A stretch of DNA of 64,000 bases, from NCBI RefSeq assembly GCF_001984155.1, contig NZ_MTQO01000052.1:62001-126000 (forward strand), read 5' to 3'. Positions 59,109 to 64,000 of this stretch are shown piece after piece (positions within the stretch are counted from its first letter, which is position 1; the number at the start of each line of letters is the position of its first letter). The notes under the pieces were generated by a model. The model searched no databases. It saw only the letters and a program-made list of their open reading frames with translations, and was not told the origin of the DNA. The translations under genes were made by a program, and so were the position numbers. This DNA is from Actinosynnema sp. ALI-1.44 (lineage in GTDB: Bacteria > Actinomycetota > Actinomycetes > Mycobacteriales > Pseudonocardiaceae).

Positions 59109-60470
59109 TCACCCGAGCACCGCGCGGACCGTCAGTCCCATCCCCACCAGCAGAACCATTCCCGCGGTGATCGACGGTGCCGCCGCGACCAGGCGCCGCA
59201 TCCGCAGGCGCGCCGCCCAGCCGTCGATCCGGTCGGCGAACCTGACCAGCAGCAGTCCGGCCGCGGTGAGCGCCGCGGCCATGCCCAGCCCGTAGGCGAG
59301 TACCAACAGGACACCGAACCAGGTGCGTCCCAACGCGATCGCGCCGAGCAGAACGACGAGCGCCGACGGGCTGGGCACGAGCCCACCGGCCACGCCCATC
59401 CCGATCAGCCCGCCCTTGCCGAACCGCGGCCCGTGACCGTGCCCATGTCCGTGCCCATGTCCGTGACCGTGGCCATGCCCGGCAAGGGCGGGTTCGCGGT
59501 CGCGCACGGCGGACCGCAGCAGAACCACCCCGATCCCGGCGATCAGCAGCCCGCTGGCGATCCCCAGCCAGCGCAGGACGCTCTCCCCCGTCAGCACACT
59601 GGACACACTCACCAGCAGCCCCAGCACCAGGACACCGGCGGTGTGCGTCAACGTCACGGTGGCGCCGACGACGACGGCGTCGCGCGGAGTCCCCCGCCGC
59701 CCCACCAGGTAGGCGGCGATGACGGTCTTGCCGTGGCCCGGTAGCGCGGCATGGGAAGCCCCCAGCACCAACGAGAGCAGCACGGCCAGCAGTCCGATCA
59801 GCGGGGTCAGCTCCCGCCTGCCGACGAAATCCGCCAGTGCCAGCGAAGCCCGGTCGAGCACCCCCGCCTCTCCCCCGCCAGACGCGGCACCCGGGGCCAC
59901 GGTCCCCTGCCCTGGCTGGGCTTTCAGGCTGACTGTGCGGATGTTCAGCGGGCTGGCGAGCAGGTCGTCGGGGTACTGGCGCAGTTCGTTGCTGACGCTG
60001 GTCGCCGGGACGGGCGAGTCGAGCGCCACCCCGGACCCGACAGCGGTGATCTCACGCCAGCCGACCCGGTCGGGCCGGAACGAGTCGCTGAACGACAGGG
60101 TGACCGGACCGCGGATCCGCACCGGAGCGGTCAGTTCACACGTGAGCCGGGTGGTCGCCAGATCCGCCTGTCCCCGGGGGTGCTCCACGTGTGACGAACG
60201 GACTGTCCACGCCAGCGCACCGGAGTCCACATCGGATCTGACCGAAGCGGCGAGCGACCCGCACTCGCGCCCGGCGTCGAGATTCTTCTCCTGCAATGTC
60301 GGGATTTCCGCCAGATCCACGATGGACCGCAGGTCGATCCGGTCCGGGTGCACGTGCAGCCCGTTGTAGTGGTTGACGCTGAAGTTGCCGAGCGGATGCG
60401 CGTCCGCATGTCCGGACGTCAGGACCAGCGCGAAAGCCGCCAGCAGACCGGCTTTGGCCAGGGTTCTCAT
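59109..60470 (-). CDS. NicO/HoxN-like nickel/cobalt transporter with His-rich loop
   Basis: 453 aa from ATG 60470, overlapping the TPR gene stop (ATGA). A signal peptide (LAKAGLLAAFALVLTSGHADA) leads to an outside domain of about 190 residues (HPLGNFSVNHYNGLHVHPDRIDLR). Six or more membrane helices follow, with the metal motif GASHAALPGHGKT in the first. A cytoplasmic loop holds about eight Gly-His repeats, and the final helices have GMGVAGGLVPSPSALVVLLG. The third gene of the DUF4331-TPR-NicO operon, it probably exports or imports Ni, Co or another divalent metal. Confidence 0.9.
   Translation of the reverse strand: MRTLAKAGLLAAFALVLTSGHADAHPLGNFSVNHYNGLHVHPDRIDLRSIVDLAEIPTLQEKNLDAGRECGSLAASVRSDVDSGALAWTVRSSHVEHPRGQADLATTRLTCELTAPVRIRGPVTLSFSDSFRPDRVGWREITAVGSGVALDSPVPATSVSNELRQYPDDLLASPLNIRTVSLKAQPGQGTVAPGAASGGGEAGVLDRASLALADFVGRRELTPLIGLLAVLLSLVLGASHAALPGHGKTVIAAYLVGRRGTPRDAVVVGATVTLTHTAGVLVLGLLVSVSSVLTGESVLRWLGIASGLLIAGIGVVLLRSAVRDREPALAGHGHGHGHGHGHGHGHGPRFGKGGLIGMGVAGGLVPSPSALVVLLGAIALGRTWFGVLLVLAYGLGMAAALTAAGLLLVRFADRIDGWAARLRMRRLVAAAPSITAGMVLLVGMGLTVRAVLG
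59431..59480 (-). repeat. GGNCAY hexanucleotide repeat encoding a Gly-His tract
   Basis: About eight tandem copies of a GGNCAY (Gly-His) hexanucleotide unit in the NicO gene give GHGHGHGHGHGHGHG, a metal-binding loop. The number of units may vary by slippage. Confidence 0.85.
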
Positions 60471-61789
60471 CGGCCGCTCCGCAGTGCTTCGAGGTGCTTG
60501 CGCGCGATCGGCGCGTGGGTGATCGAGAAGTGTGGGTTGATGTCCAACGCCATCGCCAGATACCGCGAGGCGTCGGCGCGTTGGCCGAGTGCCAGGTGGA
60601 TCATCCCTCGGTGGTAGGCGAACAGCGCGTTGTGCCACCCCAGTGCCAACGCTTTGTCCGTGTACGGCAACGCTTCGGCGTCGCGTCCGTTGACGTGCAA
60701 CGCCCACGCCATCGCGTCGGCGACCAGGACGTTCTGCCGACGCCCCCACTCCGCCTCGGCCCGGCGCAACGCCTCGGCCTTGTCGCCGTGGTCGGCCAGC
60801 ACCAGCGCGGTCGCCAGGTCGTCGGTCGCGCCCTGGGCCTGCATCAGTTTCCGCTGCTGTGCCAGGATTTCGAACTGCGCGGCGGCCTCGGCGGACCGGC
60901 TGGCGACGGCCAGCAGTTCGCCGTACTCCTCAATGTACTGCGGCAGCGGCGCCCGGGTGACCAGGTTCTGGTACCCGGCCAGGGCTTTGTCCGTCTCGCC
61001 ACGGGCCGCAGCCACTTTGGCCTGTCCGTGCAGCAGGGTCGGGTCGGCCACGAGCGCCAGGCCTTGGTCGTGGTGGCGCTGTGCGCCGTCGAGATCACCT
61101 GAGTTGAAGGCGAGCTCGCCCAGGTGGTAACGGCAGAAGGCGATCTCGTCGGGCGCCCCGGCGGCGGCGAGGGCCCGTTCCAACGCCATCCGGGCGTCGT
61201 CGGTGCGGCCGTGCGTTTCGAAGTAGTAGGACGCGCGCGTGAACGACGCGACGTTCGGTTTCAGGTCGAGCATCGCCTGGACGGCGTTCGTGGCCGCGGG
61301 GTCGTCGCCGAGTTGGGTGTAGGCGTCGGCCAGCACGCCGTGCACCTCGGCGGATCGCGGCTGCACGGCCAAAGCTCGCAGTCCCCAGTCCTTCGCGGTA
61401 CCGAAGTCGTGCCGCGCGTTGGCCAGTGCGCCCATTCCGAGCATCGCGGGGCCGTTGCCCGACGGCCGCAGCGTCAGTGACTTGTCCAGCGCCCCCTGCG
61501 CCTTGGCGTAGTAGGAAGCGTCGGCCGTGATCCGTGCCAGCTCCACGTAGGACGAACCGAGCTGGGCCCAGCCCAGCGCGTCGGACGGCCGCTGGTGGAG
61601 TCTGCCCTGCAACGCCGTGACCGACTGCAGGGCACGGCTCTGCTGGGTCGGCTGCCGGGACTCGGCCACCGACTGCGGTGGCGAATACCCGGTGAACACC
61701 GACAGCACCGTGGCCAGGCCGACGACCAGTGCCGCCAGCGGCCACCAGCGCAGGACGTCCGGCTGCTCGGGTTCCAGAAACGACTGCAC
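60467..61789 (-). CDS. Tetratricopeptide-repeat protein with N-terminal membrane anchor
   Basis: 440 aa from GTG 61789 with GGAGGG six bases upstream; longer in-frame readings enter the DUF4331 gene and are rejected. One TM helix lies at about residues 15-35 (WWPLAALVVGLATVLSVFTG). Eight or so TPR units follow (DALGWAQLGSSYVELARITADASYYAKAQGALDKSL; NAVQAMLDLKPN; DASRYLAMALDINPHFS). It is probably an outside scaffold linking the DUF4331 protein and the transporter made from the same operon. Confidence 0.88.
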   Translation of the reverse strand: MQSFLEPEQPDVLRWWPLAALVVGLATVLSVFTGYSPPQSVAESRQPTQQSRALQSVTALQGRLHQRPSDALGWAQLGSSYVELARITADASYYAKAQGALDKSLTLRPSGNGPAMLGMGALANARHDFGTAKDWGLRALAVQPRSAEVHGVLADAYTQLGDDPAATNAVQAMLDLKPNVASFTRASYYFETHGRTDDARMALERALAAAGAPDEIAFCRYHLGELAFNSGDLDGAQRHHDQGLALVADPTLLHGQAKVAAARGETDKALAGYQNLVTRAPLPQYIEEYGELLAVASRSAEAAAQFEILAQQRKLMQAQGATDDLATALVLADHGDKAEALRRAEAEWGRRQNVLVADAMAWALHVNGRDAEALPYTDKALALGWHNALFAYHRGMIHLALGQRADASRYLAMALDINPHFSITHAPIARKHLEALRSGR

Positions 61790-61848
61790 GCCATTCCCTC
61801 CTGGGTTCCCGGAGGCGCGATCGCGCCTCCGGGCGTCGATTCGGACAC

Positions 61849-63441
61849 TCACCAGGGACGGGTGCTGCGGTGACGGGCCTTGCTCGGCCGCTTGCGCCAC
61901 AAGTAGACAGTGCCGCCGAGCAGCACCAGGGCACCGAGCGCGCCACCGATCAGGGCACCGGCGGGCAGGTCGCCGAGCACGCTCGACTTCGTCTCCACCT
62001 TGGTCGAGACAGCCGAGTTGACCGCGGCGTTGCCCGGGACGGCCACGTACGGGAACTTGTGCTCGAACGCGACGTCGTTCGCGTCGACCTTGTCGCCGGT
62101 GGCCAGTGCCTGGACCAGCGCACCGGACTGCGCGGCGCCTTCCATGGCCTGGATGGCGATGTCGATGACGTCGTCGGTGAGCCTGCGGCCGTTGGGGAAG
62201 CCCTGCTGGTCGCCGCCGAGCACGCCGAGGCGGTTGGGCTTGGCGTTGGGCGCGATGGACGTGTTGAGCCGCAGCATCTCCGACGGCGTGAACATGTGCG
62301 CCATCACGTCGGCGTTGTCGAGCTGCGAGTTGAGGTCGGCCTTGATCGGGCCGCCCGCCTTGGTGGTGACCCCGGTCAGGAAGATCTCCACGAGATCGGC
62401 ACGGGGCCCGGCCGGTGCCGGGATCCGGTAGATCTGCTCGACGAGTTTCGGCAGCTCGGGGTCGGTCACGCGGTCGAGCAGGGCCTTGACCTCGCCGTCC
62501 TGGTCGGGGGTGAGGCCGTTGAACGCGTCCTTGAGGCCCGCCGGGGCGACGACCTCGTTGACCAGCGGGTTGCCCAATCGGGACACCTGCACGAACGGTC
62601 CATCGGGTTTCGCCTGCCCGGGGGACAGTTTGATCGACTGGCGTTCGGTGTCGGCCCACACGCCGATCACCGGGTTGCGCTTGGCGTCACCCTTGAGCGC
62701 CAGCATGGAGGTGGGGATCTGCAACGCGATCGTGTTGACGTTGAACCCGCGCAGGGTGTCCTGGCCGACCTCGGACAGGTTCCCGCCGTACAGCAGGTCG
62801 AAGACGCGCAGATCGGCGAAGAAGGAGTCCTCGGCCGGGCCCGCGTAGCTCAGGCCGCCGCCGGGGACCTTGGCGATCGCCTGGTCGCGCAGGACCCGGA
62901 AGTCCGGCATGGACGCCGCACCGGTGTTCGACGGCGCCGAGCGGGCGTTGCGCAGCAGCACCTTTCCGCCGCCGCGCTGGTCGATGAGTTCGAGCTGGTA
63001 GTTCTGCCGGAACAGCAGGTTCTCGTCATTGATCGACGTGACAGGCCCGTTGTTGTAGAGGAACGTGGCGTTCTTTCGGCGATCGTCCGTGTCGAAGGTG
63101 TAGCGGAATGTCAGATCGGCCTTGGCATCGCCGTCGTTGTCGACGTTGATGTCGTAGTGCGCGTTCTCCGCCCACGGGTAGAAGTTCGGCCCGCCGTTCG
63201 GTTCCTGCAGACCGAAGTAGTTGGCCACGACCGTCACGGTGTCCGGCTTGTCCGGACTGACGAACGCGTACAGGTCCGTGTTGTCCACGGTCGGGTCGGC
63301 GGCGATCAGCGGCGCTTCCCGGTGGCTGGACGCGGTGGCCGAGCCGGGGACCAACCCGCCTGCCAGCGCCGCGCCCACCGCGAGCAGCGCCACGGCAGCA
63401 CGTGACCGGCGTAAGACCCGCTCGGTATGGGGTTGTGGCAT
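61849..63441 (-). CDS. DUF4331 cell-surface protein
   Basis: 530 aa from ATG 63441 (MPQPHTERVLRRSRAAVAL); AAGGA precedes it. The signal peptide is followed by the family start SSHREAPLIAADPTVDNTDLYAFVSPD, with NANFYPWAENAHYDINVDNDGD-like acidic stretches that may bind calcium. A C-terminal TM helix (GALIGGALGALVLLGGTVYLW) with basic tail anchors it. It is the first gene of the operon with TPR and NicO. The combination is recurrent in bacteria; the function is not known to me. Confidence 0.88.
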   Translation of the reverse strand: MPQPHTERVLRRSRAAVALLAVGAALAGGLVPGSATASSHREAPLIAADPTVDNTDLYAFVSPDKPDTVTVVANYFGLQEPNGGPNFYPWAENAHYDINVDNDGDAKADLTFRYTFDTDDRRKNATFLYNNGPVTSINDENLLFRQNYQLELIDQRGGGKVLLRNARSAPSNTGAASMPDFRVLRDQAIAKVPGGGLSYAGPAEDSFFADLRVFDLLYGGNLSEVGQDTLRGFNVNTIALQIPTSMLALKGDAKRNPVIGVWADTERQSIKLSPGQAKPDGPFVQVSRLGNPLVNEVVAPAGLKDAFNGLTPDQDGEVKALLDRVTDPELPKLVEQIYRIPAPAGPRADLVEIFLTGVTTKAGGPIKADLNSQLDNADVMAHMFTPSEMLRLNTSIAPNAKPNRLGVLGGDQQGFPNGRRLTDDVIDIAIQAMEGAAQSGALVQALATGDKVDANDVAFEHKFPYVAVPGNAAVNSAVSTKVETKSSVLGDLPAGALIGGALGALVLLGGTVYLWRKRPSKARHRSTRPW

Positions 63442-63612
63442 AACCAATCCTTGTCGGGGTCGGTTATGCGCCTCGTCCTCCCTGGACATCAGGTATACGG
63501 AGCCGTCCGTGGTCCGGATCGGTCGGTGGACGATTTTTTTTCGCCGCCTCGGGGTACCTGGGGTCCGGCGAGGTAGTTCCGGCAGGTCGACGGGGGCTGG
63601 GGAGGCGAACGA

Positions 63613-64000
63613 GTGAGGACCAGTGACCTGCGGTTCGGCGTGGACCGCCGTCGGGGCGTGGTCGTCGCCCACCCGGTCGGCGTGTTGGACGCGACGACGT
63701 ACCCCGAATTCCGGGACACCCTGCTGAGGTACGCGGCCGGGCGGCCTGGAGCGCTGCCCGAAGCACTGGTCGTCGACGTGGAGCGGCTGCGGATGCCGTC
63801 CGAGGCGGCACTGACCGTGTTCTCCCTGGTGTCGATGCGAGTGGCGGACTGGCCTGGGGTGCCGGTGCTGCTGGTCGCGCGGGACGAGTGCGCACGAGCG
63901 TCGCTCGCCGGGCGGTTCACGCCGGTGCACTCGTCGGTCGAAGCGGCGGTGGCCGCGGTGGGCAGCCCGCCGCGGAGGTCAAGGGCATCGCTCGAACTGC
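63613..64000 (+). CDS. STAS-domain protein (anti-sigma factor antagonist-like), start only
   Basis: 129 codons visible from GTG 63613, with GGAGGCG five bases upstream; the gene runs off the right edge. The pattern RGVVVAHPVGVLDATTYPEFRDTLL, then ALVVDVERLRMPSEAALTVFSLVSMRVADWPGVPVLLV matches a STAS fold. The usual phosphorylatable Ser after DVxxL is in MPSEAAL here. Such proteins act in partner-switching control of sigma factors. It is divergent from the DUF4331 gene, with 171 bp between that show no obvious motif. Confidence 0.75.
   Translation, partial: MRTSDLRFGVDRRRGVVVAHPVGVLDATTYPEFRDTLLRYAAGRPGALPEALVVDVERLRMPSEAALTVFSLVSMRVADWPGVPVLLVARDECARASLAGRFTPVHSSVEAAVAAVGSPPRRSRASLEL

Noticed and set aside
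1-64000. tRNA, rRNA, riboswitch and origin signals
   Set aside because: No tRNA-like cloverleaf, rRNA segment, DnaA-box cluster or known riboswitch core was recognised when reading both strands. This is by eye only; a covariance-model search would settle it.

Overview
The window is high-GC, densely packed actinobacterial DNA. The GTG starts, the many ATGA/GTGA start-stop overlaps, the XRE/DUF397 pair, the DUF574-type methyltransferase and the DUF427 protein all suggest a filamentous actinomycete, probably of the Pseudonocardiales (Amycolatopsis, Lentzea, Saccharothrix or Kibdelosporangium type). The order-level placement is inference. No rRNA, tRNA, CRISPR array or intact insertion sequence was seen.

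Layout. 1-189: tail of a serine hydrolase. 300-3613: MerR regulator coupled to a VIT/VWA protein. 3676-8832: a sugar phosphotransferase locus with HPr, a DeoR repressor, a 1-phosphofructokinase-type kinase, mannitol-type IIC, IIB and IIA, and a zinc polyol dehydrogenase. 8837-11248: DUF427, aldo/keto reductase and DJ-1/PfpI genes.

11257-43405 is the core of the window: a contractile injection system (eCIS; Afp/PVC and Streptomyces CIS relatives). The left arm (11257-13966, minus) has the Pvc16-like cap protein and the Pvc15-like AAA+ ATPase. The right arm (43405 down to 32471, minus) runs sheath, tube, tail-assembly-chaperone-like protein, a small DUF6760-like ORF, second tube, DUF4157 protein, LysM/CIS-tube protein, VgrG-like spike, gp25, baseplate J, TIGR02242-type tail protein and a zinc-ribbon membrane protein. 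Between the arms on the plus strand lie a leaderless lytic transglycosylase/NlpC-P60 protein (candidate cargo), two dynamin-like GTPases, an Rrf2/MFS module with a matched operator pair, and a five-gene run of MoxR, DUF58, transglutaminase-like membrane protein, PKD/PASTA protein and a bitopic Ig-like protein. A divergent Hsp70-like/beta-propeller membrane protein lies between the Rrf2/MFS module and that run. No PAAR tip, tail fibre or separate tape measure was found, which resembles the intracellular Streptomyces-type CIS.

43818-64000 is ordinary accessory genome: LysR, DUF305 plus LVIVD-repeat protein, a TetR/beta-lactamase-like/hydrolase operon, pentapeptide and NUDIX proteins, a broken Mu/Tn7-type transposase, a WYL regulator, two methyltransferases, XRE/DUF397, a P450, a DUF4331-TPR-NicO operon and the start of a STAS protein.

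The most notable single signal is a candidate programmed -1 frameshift in the tail operon (41023-41029). The DUF6760-like ORF has no ATG, GTG or TTG start before its conserved part. It lies in the -1 frame of the upstream gene, and an X XXY YYZ heptamer with a GC hairpin 8 nt downstream sits in the overlap.
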